Assembly: GCA_038064375.1 (NCBI GenBank)
Contig: JBBTTF010000001.1
Span: 434,001-498,000, forward strand
Direction of reading: 5' to 3'
Length of the DNA: 64,000 nucleotides
Source: JBBTTE01 sp038064375
GTDB taxonomy: Bacteria > Patescibacteriota > Saccharimonadia > Saccharimonadales > UBA4665
Part shown: in pieces, positions 33,468 through 42,373 of the stretch
Position numbering within the stretch: the first letter of the stretch is position 1
Layout: every line of letters starts with the position of its first letter
Position numbers and translations under genes: made by a program
Notes under the pieces: model-generated
Told to the model about the DNA's origin: nothing
Seen by the model: the letters and a program-made list of their open reading frames with translations, nothing else
The model's database searches: none

Positions 33468-36007
33468 AGATTAGCCTAAATACGATCAAAAGATTTAACG
33501 AGCGCTATGGCAGTGCCAATGATGTGACCAAGATCGGTGTTGAGGCCTTGGTTGATAAGGTTGGGGCACAGCTTGGGGCAGTTGATGAGGTCGTCAAGAT
33601 CGGCGAGAAGTACCAAGGAATCGTCATCGCTAAGGTAGTTGGCTGCCAAAAGCACCCAGATGCCGACAGGCTAAACGTCTGTACTATTGACGACGGGGGT
33701 AATACACCTTCTGTCAAGAGGGATGCTAACGGATACGTCCAAGTTGTCTGTGGTGCGCCAAATGTGCGCGAAGGACTTACTGTAGCGTGGCTGCCGCCGG
33801 GCTCAACTGTGCCGTCAAGTTATGATGACGATGCCTTTGTGTTGGAGGCGCGCGAGCTGCGCGGCGTCGTTAGTAACGGCATGTTGGCTTCGCCTAAGGA
33901 GCTGTCTATTAGCGAGGATCACGACGGAATATTGGAGATCGATGGCGATATTAAGCCCGGTACGGACTTTGCCGAAGCCTTTGGGCTTAAGGATGACATT
34001 TTGCTGGATATTGAGAACAAGATGTTCACGCACCGTCCGGACTGTTTTGGCTATTTGGGTGTTGCTCGAGAGCTGGCCGGTATTCAAGGGCTCCCGTACA
34101 AGAGTCCCGATTGGTTTGTTCAGAATCCGGAGTTTCCTGCTGCCACGGCCGAAACCTTGCCGCTGACCATAACCAACGAGTTGCCGGAGTTAGTCCCGCG
34201 CTTCACCGCGATCACCTTACGGGACGTAAAAGTCGGCCCCAGCCCCGTTTGGCTCCAAGTTGAGCTAGCCAAGATCGGCCAGAACTCAATCAACAACATC
34301 GTCGACTACACCAACTTCTTTATGATCTTAACTGGTCAGCCGTTGCACGCCTTTGACTATGACAAGGTCGCCAGCCTTAGTGGGGGTGATGGCGCTAGTA
34401 TCGTCATTCGCAACCCCAAGCCAAGTGAAAAGCTCACATTATTAAACGGCAAAGAGCTGGAGCCGCGCGCCGAGGCGATTATGATCGCCACCGACAAGCA
34501 GCTGATCGGTATCGGTGGCGTTAAGGGCGGGCTGGACACAGGCGTCGACTCCGAGACCAAAAATATTATTTTAGAATGCGCTAACTTTGATATGTATTCT
34601 ATCCGTCGGACTAGCATGGCGCATGGATTGTTTACTGATGCCGTGACGAGGTTTAACAAGGGTCAAAGTCCGTTGCAGAATCTTGCTGTACTAGCCAAGA
34701 TCGTTGACGAAATCCGCACCCACGCCGAGGGCAAAGTCGCCTCAGAGTTGATTGACGACAATCATTTGGACGAAGGCCTGCAGCAGCGCGGGTCGCTGTT
34801 TATGCCTATCAAGTTGTCTGCTGAGTTTATTAACTCGCGGCTCGGCTCTTCGTTAAAGGCGGAGGAGATCAAGCAATTACTCACGAATGTCGAGTTCAAT
34901 GTCGAAACCACAGGAGATGAACTGACAATCACGGCGCCTTTCTGGCGAACCGATGTTGAGCTACGCGAAGATGTTGTCGAAGAAGTCGGCCGCCTCTACG
35001 GCTACGACAAGCTGCCACGCGTGCTACCTAAGCGTGATCTTACCCCAACGCCACGAAACACCTCACTTGATCTAAACAGCACAATCAGAGATGCGCTAAG
35101 CACAGCCGGTGCTAACGAAGTCTTAACTTACAGCTTTGTGCATGGTGATTTGCTAGCCAAGGCCGGCCAAGATCCGGCACGGGCTTATCAGGTCTCTAAC
35201 GCCCTTAGTCCCGAGCTGCAATATTATCGCCTGAGCGTGACGCCTAGCTTGCTAGATAAGGTTCACCCTAATATCAAGGCTGGCTACAATGATTTTGCAC
35301 TGTTTGAGATCGGTAAGGCACACGTTGTTGGCCGTGAAGAGGATGGTTTGCCAATTGAGTTTGGGCGAGTCGCTCTAGTTGTTGCCGCTGACAAAAAATC
35401 CTCAGCTGCCTATAGCGGTGCACCTTATTACCAAGCTCGCCAGTATCTTATGACTGTTCTTGAGCAGCTTGGGCTAGCTGACAAGGTTAGTTTTGAACCT
35501 TTGCAGAAGAAGGACAGCGACACTTCAACCAGTTTCTATGCTGATGGCCGTGCTTCAACTCTCAAAGTTGATGGTCAAATCATCGGACGTATTGGTGAAT
35601 ATAAAGGTTCTGTCGCCACGGCCTTTAAGCTGCCTGCGTTTAGTGCTGGTTTTGAGCTTGGCCTTACGCCGCTGCAAGAGTTGCAGGCTAGCAAAGGCTA
35701 TGTTGCTGTGCCAAGGTTCCCTAAGGTGACTCAGGACATAACTCTGCGTGTGGCGGCTGATCTTAGCTACCAAGAGCTCGCGGGTTTGATCGAAGCCGAG
35801 CTAGACAAGCTTAAGCCGACCAACACCTTGCCATCACTCAGTCTTGCCGACATTTACCAAAAGTCAGACGATGCGGCGCACAAGAACGTCACGTTCCACC
35901 TTAGTATCGCCAGCTACGACAGGACTCTGACTGACACCGAAGTCAACAAGCTGCTCGAGGACATCGCTGCAGCCGCTAAAACCAAACTTTCTGCCGAGAG
36001 AATATGA
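33464..36007 (+). CDS. pheT: phenylalanyl-tRNA synthetase beta subunit, 847 aa
   Basis: All PheT modules are present: EMAP-type tRNA-binding domain (about 45-175; VGCQKHPDADRLNVCTI and VVCGAPNVREGLTVAWLPPGS), B3/B4 editing domain (MFTHRPDCFGYLGVARELAG), B5, the catalytic-like core and the C-terminal FDX anticodon-binding domain (FPKVTQDITLRV). Length is somewhat above the usual 780-800. ATGA overlap with pheS, and the next gene also overlaps by 4 bases, so three genes are coupled. Confidence 0.96.
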   Translation: MKISLNTIKRFNERYGSANDVTKIGVEALVDKVGAQLGAVDEVVKIGEKYQGIVIAKVVGCQKHPDADRLNVCTIDDGGNTPSVKRDANGYVQVVCGAPNVREGLTVAWLPPGSTVPSSYDDDAFVLEARELRGVVSNGMLASPKELSISEDHDGILEIDGDIKPGTDFAEAFGLKDDILLDIENKMFTHRPDCFGYLGVARELAGIQGLPYKSPDWFVQNPEFPAATAETLPLTITNELPELVPRFTAITLRDVKVGPSPVWLQVELAKIGQNSINNIVDYTNFFMILTGQPLHAFDYDKVASLSGGDGASIVIRNPKPSEKLTLLNGKELEPRAEAIMIATDKQLIGIGGVKGGLDTGVDSETKNIILECANFDMYSIRRTSMAHGLFTDAVTRFNKGQSPLQNLAVLAKIVDEIRTHAEGKVASELIDDNHLDEGLQQRGSLFMPIKLSAEFINSRLGSSLKAEEIKQLLTNVEFNVETTGDELTITAPFWRTDVELREDVVEEVGRLYGYDKLPRVLPKRDLTPTPRNTSLDLNSTIRDALSTAGANEVLTYSFVHGDLLAKAGQDPARAYQVSNALSPELQYYRLSVTPSLLDKVHPNIKAGYNDFALFEIGKAHVVGREEDGLPIEFGRVALVVAADKKSSAAYSGAPYYQARQYLMTVLEQLGLADKVSFEPLQKKDSDTSTSFYADGRASTLKVDGQIIGRIGEYKGSVATAFKLPAFSAGFELGLTPLQELQASKGYVAVPRFPKVTQDITLRVAADLSYQELAGLIEAELDKLKPTNTLPSLSLADIYQKSDDAAHKNVTFHLSIASYDRTLTDTEVNKLLEDIAAAAKTKLSAERI

Positions 36008-37758
36008 AAAAGCTAAAGTCACTAATTCTTGGCCTGAGTTTGCTGGCCATGTTGGTTGTTCCCGCTACAGTGCAGGCTGGCGTCAACGACTTTACAGTCA
36101 CCAGCTTTACATCTGAACAGACACTAACACGCAACGACCCACAGGGCGAACTACGTATCGTTGAGCACATCAACGTCGACTTCACGTCCTACAATCACGG
36201 TATCGAACGGGCCATACCCCAGCGCTACAAGAATCACTCACTACAGCTCAAAGTTAACAGCATCAAATCCGAGTCGAACGCACCAACGGAGTACTCTACC
36301 TACACGTCTAACGGCAACAAGGTGCTCAGAATTGGCGATCCCGACAAGACAATAACCGGTGTGCAAGAATACACAATTGATTACACCTTAACCAACGTCA
36401 TAAGTTTTTACGATGATCACGCTGAGTTGTACTGGGATGTGAACGGTGATCAGTGGAGCCAGCCTTTTAACCAAGTTAGTGTAAAGCTACATTTGCCAGC
36501 TGGACTTAAGCAGACGAGAGAGGCTGCCTGTTACACCGGAGGCTATGGCGGCACTGGCCAGAATTGCACAGTAACATCTGACGGCAACACCATCGCTATT
36601 GCCACCACTCAAGCTCTGACGGCGAATCAAACACTGACCTATGTGGCTGGTTTTGAGGCCGGATACTTTACGCCTTCGACATGGAAGGATACCCTCGGCG
36701 AATACGCTGCAATGCTAACCAAGCTATTCGCACCAATAATATTGATAGGCGGTGGAAGCATTATCTATTGGTTCCGCAATGGGCGTGATCCTAAAGGTCG
36801 TGGGGTTATCGTGCCTCAATACGATGCACCCGATGGGCTTAAGCCAATGGCGGTTGGTACAATTGAAGACTTTGGTCTGGATAACAAGGCGATTACAGCC
36901 ACCATTATCGATCTGGCAGTTCGTGGCTACATCAAGATTATCGAGACCAAGAAGGATAAGTTTCTGCGTAAAGACACGACCGAGTACAGCCTAGAACTTG
37001 TCAAAGCTGACATATCTAAGCTTGACCCCAACGAAACCAAGCTTATCAACGCGCTGTTCGATACAGTTGCAGTCGGGTCTGTAGTTGATGTTACTGCCAA
37101 AAAGAGCAAGCTCTACACAACGTCGGAGTCTCTCAAGAAGTCTGTAATGGCTGAGTTGACTACAACCGGCTACTTTACTGGCAACCCACTTAAGGCGGGC
37201 GGCGGCATAGGTGCACTAATAGCCTTTGCCGTGATCGCGGTCTTCGTTGGCGGCTTCATGCTGGGCGTAGCTTTTGTGATTGGCACGATCATCGGTATCG
37301 TCATTGCGATCATTTGTGCAATATATATGCCCTCCCGCTCAGCCAAAGGTGTTGAAGCCAAAGAGCACATTCTTGGTCTCAAAATGTACATGGAAGTTGC
37401 CGAAAAAGATCGAATTGAGAAGCTGCAAGGTCCAGATGCCAAATACGCCCCACAATCTGATGCGCCTGTTAAGACCGTAGATCTGTTTGAGAAGCTGCTA
37501 CCTTTTGCCATGGTACTGGGTGTCGAAAAGCAGTGGGCAGGCAAATTTGAGACTCTATATACTGCACCTCCCGACTGGTACAGCGGCAACTGGACGACCT
37601 TTAACGCCGTCTACCTAACCAGTCATCTCAACCAAGGGATTGGCTCAGCAGTCAACACAGCATTCACAGCTCCAAGTAGCAGCGGCAGTAGCGGCTTCAG
37701 TGGTGGCGGAGGCTTCTCCGGCGGTGGTGGAGGTGGCGGCGGAGGCGGTGGTTGGTAG
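36004..37758 (+). CDS. DUF2207 membrane protein, 584 aa
   Basis: Signal peptide (LILGLSLLAMLVVPATVQAG, about 6-25), an extracellular beta-rich DUF2207 domain (to about 225; VEHINVDFTSYNHGIERAIP), a transmembrane helix near 240, a cytoplasmic region and a hydrophobic pair near 405-440, and a Gly/Ser-rich tail ending in GGGGGGGGGGGW. DUF2207 proteins are widespread in Gram-positive and CPR bacteria; function unknown, perhaps envelope-related. It overlaps pheT by 4 bases, an unexpected operon partner. Confidence 0.87.
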   Translation: MKKLKSLILGLSLLAMLVVPATVQAGVNDFTVTSFTSEQTLTRNDPQGELRIVEHINVDFTSYNHGIERAIPQRYKNHSLQLKVNSIKSESNAPTEYSTYTSNGNKVLRIGDPDKTITGVQEYTIDYTLTNVISFYDDHAELYWDVNGDQWSQPFNQVSVKLHLPAGLKQTREAACYTGGYGGTGQNCTVTSDGNTIAIATTQALTANQTLTYVAGFEAGYFTPSTWKDTLGEYAAMLTKLFAPIILIGGGSIIYWFRNGRDPKGRGVIVPQYDAPDGLKPMAVGTIEDFGLDNKAITATIIDLAVRGYIKIIETKKDKFLRKDTTEYSLELVKADISKLDPNETKLINALFDTVAVGSVVDVTAKKSKLYTTSESLKKSVMAELTTTGYFTGNPLKAGGGIGALIAFAVIAVFVGGFMLGVAFVIGTIIGIVIAIICAIYMPSRSAKGVEAKEHILGLKMYMEVAEKDRIEKLQGPDAKYAPQSDAPVKTVDLFEKLLPFAMVLGVEKQWAGKFETLYTAPPDWYSGNWTTFNAVYLTSHLNQGIGSAVNTAFTAPSSSGSSGFSGGGGFSGGGGGGGGGGGW

Positions 37759-37768
37759 CTCTAGCTCT

Positions 37769-37798
37769 TTGACAAAGCTAGTGGTTTAGGCTTAGAAT
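37769..37798 (+). promoter_or_regulatory. guaB promoter (TTGACA-N18-TAGAAT)
   Basis: Consensus TTGACA at 37769-37774 and TAGAAT at 37793-37798, 18 bases apart. The -10 ends 5 bases before the ATG, so initiation at the usual distance would fall on the start codon itself. Best direct evidence for a leaderless mRNA in the window. Confidence 0.75.
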
Positions 37799-37803
37799 GG
37801 ATT

Positions 37804-38943
37804 ATGAAGATTAGCAACAACCCCTCACTAACATTTGATGACGTTCTACTAAAGCCCGGCTATGCTGGGTTTTCTCGTTCAGACATTGATACTAGCACCC
37901 AACTTACCCGTAATATTAGGCTCAAGGCTCCGCTGGTAGCCGCACCAATGGATACTGTTACTGAGAGCAAACTAGCTATCGCTTTGGGCGAGTTTGGTGG
38001 CATCGGAATCATTCACCGTAACCTAACTATCGAAGACCAAGTCGCAGAAGTCGCTAAGGTTAAGAAAGCCGGCCATCTTGTCGGTGCCGCTGTTGGCTCT
38101 AGCCCAGGCTACGAAGCTCGAGTCGATGCGCTTGTAGCTGCTGGCGTTGACGTGATTATTGTTGACTCAGCCCACGGTTATGCCAAATACGTTATAGAGG
38201 CTCTAGAACACATTAAGAAGAACCACAAAGTTGACGTCATTGCCGGCAACATTGCCACTGCCGAAGGTGCCGAAGCCCTAATCAAGGCTGGTGCTGATGG
38301 TCTGCGTGTCGGAATGGGTCCCGGAGCAATCTGTACTACTCGTATCGTCTCCGGAATGGGTGTGCCGCAGCTAACCGCCATTATGGACTCCGCAGAAGTC
38401 GCTAAGAAGCATGGCGTTCCGGTGATCGCCGATGGTGGCATTAACTACTTTGGTGACATAACTAAGGCGCTGGCTGCCGGTGCCTCATCTGTCATGATGG
38501 GTCGCTTGTTTGCAGCTACTGAGGAGTCACCTGGCGATGTGGTTGAGTTCACCGAGCAAGACGTGCCTCGTCGCTTCAAGAGCATAGTTAACGGCTCCAA
38601 GACTTATAAGTTCAAAGCTTATCGCGGCATGGGCTCGATTGGCGCCATGGAGCGTGGAAAGCAAATCAGCTCCGAGGACGAGTTTCACGGTAAGAGCTAC
38701 ACCAACAAGAGCATCCTAATTGCTGAGGGCGTCGAAGGCTTAGTTCCTTGCACCGGCGACCTAGCAACTGTAGCTGGCACAATGGTAGAAGGTATTCGCT
38801 CGGGCTTCTACTATGTCGGCGCTAAGACTATAGACGAACTATGGGAGACAGCCGTTTTGCAGCACATAACAACTGCTTCACTGAGCGAGAGTCACCCACA
38901 CGACCTGTTTGTTACCGAAGCTGGCAACAGCTACCCTTCGTAG
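37804..38943 (+). CDS. guaB: IMP dehydrogenase without CBS domains, 379 aa
   Basis: TIM-barrel enzyme oxidising IMP to XMP for GMP synthesis. LTFDDVLLKPGYAG at the start, APMDTVTES, GGIGIIHRN, the catalytic-cysteine loop GPGAICTTR (Cys about 177), ADGGI and YRGMGSIGAM, and an ESHPHD end. The CBS pair of standard IMPDH (about 480-490 aa) is missing. The Arg-Tyr of the active-site flap is not seen (the region reads ISSEDEFHGKSY). GMP reductase also lacks CBS domains, but the GVEG-VP segment after the flap favours IMPDH. Confidence 0.85.
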   Translation: MKISNNPSLTFDDVLLKPGYAGFSRSDIDTSTQLTRNIRLKAPLVAAPMDTVTESKLAIALGEFGGIGIIHRNLTIEDQVAEVAKVKKAGHLVGAAVGSSPGYEARVDALVAAGVDVIIVDSAHGYAKYVIEALEHIKKNHKVDVIAGNIATAEGAEALIKAGADGLRVGMGPGAICTTRIVSGMGVPQLTAIMDSAEVAKKHGVPVIADGGINYFGDITKALAAGASSVMMGRLFAATEESPGDVVEFTEQDVPRRFKSIVNGSKTYKFKAYRGMGSIGAMERGKQISSEDEFHGKSYTNKSILIAEGVEGLVPCTGDLATVAGTMVEGIRSGFYYVGAKTIDELWETAVLQHITTASLSESHPHDLFVTEAGNSYPS

Positions 38944-38976
38944 TACTGTATAATAGGTTGAAACAACGGAGGGTAC

Positions 38977-39525
38977 ATGGCACAACGGCGTCAACGCATT
39001 ATAGCTGGAGGATTTGCAGCACTATTTATATTTACATCATCAGCACTGACAATTGGTGTAGTTTATCAAATGATTCAAGAGAGCAAGACCAGCAAGGACG
39101 CCACAGCGTCAATTAACCAAACCAATAAGGAGACAAACGTGGACAACAAACTACAGGGCACACCATTAGCAGGCTTTACGCCAACACCAACCATAGCTTC
39201 ATTGCAGACTATAGATAGCACCCCTGGCACTGGTGCAGAAGTTAAGGCAGGCCAAACTGTCACTGTTGACTACACAGGTGCCGTGGCCGCTACTGGCGTA
39301 ATCTTCCAGAGCTCTAAGGATAGCGGGCAGCCCGTATCGTTTCCACTGAGTGGCGTTATTGCTGGTTGGTCACAAGGTATTCCTGGCATGAAAGAGGGCG
39401 GAACCCGACGATTGTTGATTCCAGCCAACCTAGCTTACGGCGCAAATCCACCAGCCGGATCTGGCATTCCAGCTAACGCTGATCTGGTATTCGACGTTAC
39501 TTTGCAATCTATTTCGAAACAATAA
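38977..39525 (+). CDS. FKBP-type peptidyl-prolyl isomerase, membrane-anchored, 182 aa
   Basis: N-terminal transmembrane anchor (IIAGGFAALFIFTSSALTIG, about 6-25), a linker and an FKBP domain (about 85-182): VTVDYTGAVAATG, VIAGWSQGIPGMKEGG, IPANLAYG and LVFDVTLQSI. Likely folds exported proteins at the outer membrane face. Strong GGAGGG site 6 bases before the ATG, with TGTATAAT about 20 bases further up. Confidence 0.93.
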   Translation: MAQRRQRIIAGGFAALFIFTSSALTIGVVYQMIQESKTSKDATASINQTNKETNVDNKLQGTPLAGFTPTPTIASLQTIDSTPGTGAEVKAGQTVTVDYTGAVAATGVIFQSSKDSGQPVSFPLSGVIAGWSQGIPGMKEGGTRRLLIPANLAYGANPPAGSGIPANADLVFDVTLQSISKQ

Positions 39526-39568
39526 GCTTCTAGAGGCAAACGTATTAAAAAACACAATATATAGTGTC

Positions 39569-39597
39569 TTGAATTTTCCTTAAGCGCTATATATAAT
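39569..39597 (+). promoter_or_regulatory. promoter of the glutaredoxin-thioredoxin reductase operon
   Basis: TTGAAT (39569-39574) and TATAAT (39592-39597) with a 17-base spacer. Start of transcription expected near 39604, giving a leader of about 118 bases, one of the longest in the window. Confidence 0.75.
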
Positions 39598-39603
39598 CAT
39601 GCA

Positions 39604-39721
39604 TACAGTCAGAATTGTTCTGAACTAGAGCATTAAACAAAATAAAAAAGCGCAAAGAAGACTGTAGCCGTAAACGAGAGACGCGGCGGTGGTTCTAGCG
39701 CTATTAACGAGGGAGACCAAT
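39604..39721 (+). other. structured 5' leader of the redox operon
   Basis: TCAGAA-TTG-TTCTGA forms a small hairpin soon after the predicted start (about 39609-39623), and ACAGTC (39605-39610) can pair with GACTGT near 39660. A purine-rich GAGGGAGA precedes the ATG as ribosome site. No known riboswitch recognised. Confidence 0.4.
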
Positions 39722-39970
39722 ATGGTCAAAAACATCACTATCTTCACAACCAACACCTGCGGCTACTGCGGCATGGTCAAAAAGTATCTCGGCGCCAAAG
39801 GCATGAGCTACGAAGAAGTTAACCTCGACGATCATCCTCACCGCCAAGCAGAAGCCTTGGAGATGTCAGGTGCAATGACAGTACCAGTTACAGTTGTTAC
39901 TAAGACGGATGATTCTCAAGAAGTAATTGTCGGCTACAATCTAGCCAAACTAGCCCCAGCGGTAGCCTAA
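39722..39970 (+). CDS. glutaredoxin-like thioredoxin-fold protein, 82 aa
   Basis: Small dithiol redox protein with active site CGYC (residues 14-17, in TTNTCGYCGMVKKYL), the cis-proline loop MTVPVTVV and a C-terminal helix. Start at 39722 (MVKNITIFT) follows GAGGGAGA; the longer frame has no support. Followed after 8 bases by a thioredoxin reductase-type gene, so the pair probably forms an NADPH-dependent disulfide reduction system in the cytoplasm. Confidence 0.9.
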   Translation: MVKNITIFTTNTCGYCGMVKKYLGAKGMSYEEVNLDDHPHRQAEALEMSGAMTVPVTVVTKTDDSQEVIVGYNLAKLAPAVA

Positions 39971-39978
39971 CCCCGAGT

Positions 39979-40938
39979 ATGGCTGACACAAAAGACATAC
40001 CCCAACATGACGTAGTCATAGTTGGCGCTGGTCCAGCCGCCCTGACGGCAGCCATCTATACCACGCGCGAAGATATCGACACTTTACTGTTTGAGCGTGG
40101 CGTTGTTGGCGGCCTTGCAGCCGTTACGGATATGATCGACAACTACCCTGGGTTTCCAGAGGGTGTTGACGGCATATCCCTAGCCGACCAACTGCAAAAG
40201 CAGGCTGAGCGTTTTGGTGCGGTCATTGAGTATGGCGAAGTAACGGCGATACATGACGAGGGTGAACTCAAGCGCCTTGAGACCACAAGTGGTGATATCC
40301 ACGCTCGAGCCGTGTTAATCGCAACTGGATCAGATTATAAGAAGCTAGGCGTTAAAGGGGAAGAAGAGTTCTACGCTCGTGGCGTTCACTACTGTGCGAC
40401 CTGTGACGGCGCCTTTTACCGCGACAAGAAGTTGGTAGTTGTTGGTGGTGGTAACTCGGCCGTCCAAGAAGCTATCTTTTTAACACGCTTCGCTACACAT
40501 ATCGACTTGTTGGTGCGCTCGACCATTAAGGCTAGTGATGTCTTGCAGCATGAGCTCGACGAATACGTTAAGCAGGGCAAGGTCACTGTTCACCTCAACA
40601 CGACAACAGATGAGATTATCGGTAAAGACAAGTTTGTAACCAAGGTCGTCGGCACCAAAGACGGCAAGAAGGTCGACTTTGTGACTGATGGTGTTTTTGT
40701 CTTTGTCGGCTTGCTACCTAACTCACAGTTCCTTGAGCCAACGCCTATTAAGCTCGACGAAATCGGCTTTGTTATTACAGACCAACACTTACAAACAACC
40801 ATGCGTGGTGTTTTTGCAGCCGGTGATATTCGTTGCGGTGCAACTATGCAAATTGCCAGTGCTGCCGGAGAGGGTGCTACTGCCGCTCTCAAGATTCGAG
40901 AGTATCTCGAAGGGCGTTTGCACCCAGTCCAGAACTAG
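39979..40938 (+). CDS. trxB: thioredoxin reductase family protein, 319 aa
   Basis: FAD/NAD(P)H disulfide oxidoreductase: FAD-binding GAGPAALTAAIYTTRE (about 15-30), active-site CATCDGAF (about 139-146), NADPH-binding VVGGGNSAVQEA and the C-terminal FAD motif FAAGDIRCGATMQIASAAGEG. Complete length. Likely electron donor to the adjacent glutaredoxin-like protein. Its stop shares CTAG with the convergent oxidoreductase gene. Confidence 0.94.
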   Translation: MADTKDIPQHDVVIVGAGPAALTAAIYTTREDIDTLLFERGVVGGLAAVTDMIDNYPGFPEGVDGISLADQLQKQAERFGAVIEYGEVTAIHDEGELKRLETTSGDIHARAVLIATGSDYKKLGVKGEEEFYARGVHYCATCDGAFYRDKKLVVVGGGNSAVQEAIFLTRFATHIDLLVRSTIKASDVLQHELDEYVKQGKVTVHLNTTTDEIIGKDKFVTKVVGTKDGKKVDFVTDGVFVFVGLLPNSQFLEPTPIKLDEIGFVITDQHLQTTMRGVFAAGDIRCGATMQIASAAGEGATAALKIREYLEGRLHPVQN

Positions 40939-41636
40939 ACAGATTCGTAGTTAGGAAAGAAGTCTAAGACTAGTTGTCGGCCTTTGATGCCAGCTTTTTT
41001 GAGATCTTTTTCTAGTTGCTCAACCATTGGCTCGGGTCCGGACACATATATAAGAGTGTCGTCCGAGGGCTTCTCTAGTCCTAGGATCATCTCGGCGGTG
41101 ATGCGGCCTCTCTCTCCGCCCCACGCTGCTGACGGATTGCTTACCACGATAGTTGGCTGGACTTTTGCGGCGTCAAAGGTCGGCTGAAAAATGATTTCAT
41201 CCTCGTTACGAACGCTGTAAAGCAGCTTGATGGGTCGTGACTCCTTGGTGTCGGCCAGCCACGTCAGAATGCTATGGAAAGGCGTAATACCTATACCAGC
41301 CGCCACAAACACGAGAGGTGTTTGCACTAGTTTAGGCAGCACAAAGTCTCCCATAGGCTCGCTCATCTTGATCTCGTCGCCAACCTTGAGTTTGCGCAGA
41401 GCCTTCTTAAAGGTGCTACTCTTGTCAGCAAACTTGGTCGTAATGCTGAGTAGGTCTTGAGTAGGTGAAGAAGATAGGGTGAACCAATGATCTGTGCCGC
41501 GCTCGTCAGGGTTGTCGTGCTTGATCGTCAGCTCAATGAATTGGCCTGCTGTATATTGGATCTTTTTTTCTGGTCTAAAGAAGAAGGTCGTAATATTCGA
41601 CGCTTCGTCTTGCTTGTGATCCAGCCAAACTCTCAT
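40935..41636 (-). CDS. FAD-binding ferredoxin/flavodoxin reductase-like protein, 233 aa
   Basis: FNR-fold oxidoreductase: N-terminal FAD barrel (YTAGQFIEL, then WFTLSSSPT as the RxYS-like motif), and NAD(P)-binding half (VFVAAGIGITPFHSIL, then YVSGPEPMVEQLEKDL). No 2Fe-2S domain, so it resembles a stand-alone reductase module. It may pass electrons from NAD(P)H to a small redox carrier; partner unknown. TAGACT ends 6 bases before the start. Confidence 0.88.
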   Translation of the reverse strand: MRVWLDHKQDEASNITTFFFRPEKKIQYTAGQFIELTIKHDNPDERGTDHWFTLSSSPTQDLLSITTKFADKSSTFKKALRKLKVGDEIKMSEPMGDFVLPKLVQTPLVFVAAGIGITPFHSILTWLADTKESRPIKLLYSVRNEDEIIFQPTFDAAKVQPTIVVSNPSAAWGGERGRITAEMILGLEKPSDDTLIYVSGPEPMVEQLEKDLKKAGIKGRQLVLDFFPNYESV

Positions 41637-41662
41637 ACTACCAGTCTAACAGATCATAAAAG

Positions 41663-42331
41663 CTATTTTTCGAACATGTCAGGGTAGTCGGTGACTACGG
41701 CTGCAAGTCCATGCTTTTGCCATTTGGCAGCCTGCTTTGGGTTATTGACGGTGTAGGCGCCAAGTTTGTAGCCATGGCGCGTCATTTGTCTGATAAAGCC
41801 CCACCACAACCAGCGCTGGTTCATTAGCAGGTGCACTGTTCCTAGTTGTCTGGCGCGCCGACTTGCACGTACGCCGCTCCATTTCTCAAGAATTGTTACC
41901 GTAATCGCTGGCAACTTCTCGCGTATGTCCATTAGTATAGTTTGATCAAAAGAAGCAATTCTAAAATCGTCAGGCTGCCAGCCCTTGCTCAGATGGTCTT
42001 GAATTATCTTAATAATTGGCTTGGTTGGTTCATGGGGTTTGATCTCTACATATATTGGTACAGCGCGGTTGATTATCGCCAAGGCTTGTTCGAAGGTGGC
42101 TAGGTCGGCTTTGTGCTCTAGGAGCTTGGAATATGAATGATCCTCGATGATATGCTTGTTGCCATTAGGATCAATCAGGTATGGATCATGATGGGCGATG
42201 ACAACGCCATCACGGCACACTCGCAGGTCGAGCTCGACCATGTCAACGTGGTGCTTAAGTGCTTTTTGGAAGCCTTTAACAGTGTTCTCGGGTGCAAGGC
42301 CGCGGGCGCCGCGGTGACCAATGATCTTCAT
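41663..42331 (-). CDS. glycerophosphodiester phosphodiesterase, 222 aa
   Basis: GDPD TIM barrel: GHRGARGLAPENTVKGF (4-20) with the catalytic His and the Glu of PENT, ELDLRVCRDGVVIAHHDPYL (about 34-53), VEIKPHE, and a C-terminal GAYTVNNP. Cleaves glycerophosphodiesters to glycerol 3-phosphate and an alcohol, useful for scavenging host or environmental lipids. No signal peptide, so cytoplasmic. Confidence 0.92.
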   Translation of the reverse strand: MKIIGHRGARGLAPENTVKGFQKALKHHVDMVELDLRVCRDGVVIAHHDPYLIDPNGNKHIIEDHSYSKLLEHKADLATFEQALAIINRAVPIYVEIKPHEPTKPIIKIIQDHLSKGWQPDDFRIASFDQTILMDIREKLPAITVTILEKWSGVRASRRARQLGTVHLLMNQRWLWWGFIRQMTRHGYKLGAYTVNNPKQAAKWQKHGLAAVVTDYPDMFEK

Positions 42332-42373
42332 ACGCTCTTAGTGTACAATAATTGTTAAAGATAAGGAGTAATG

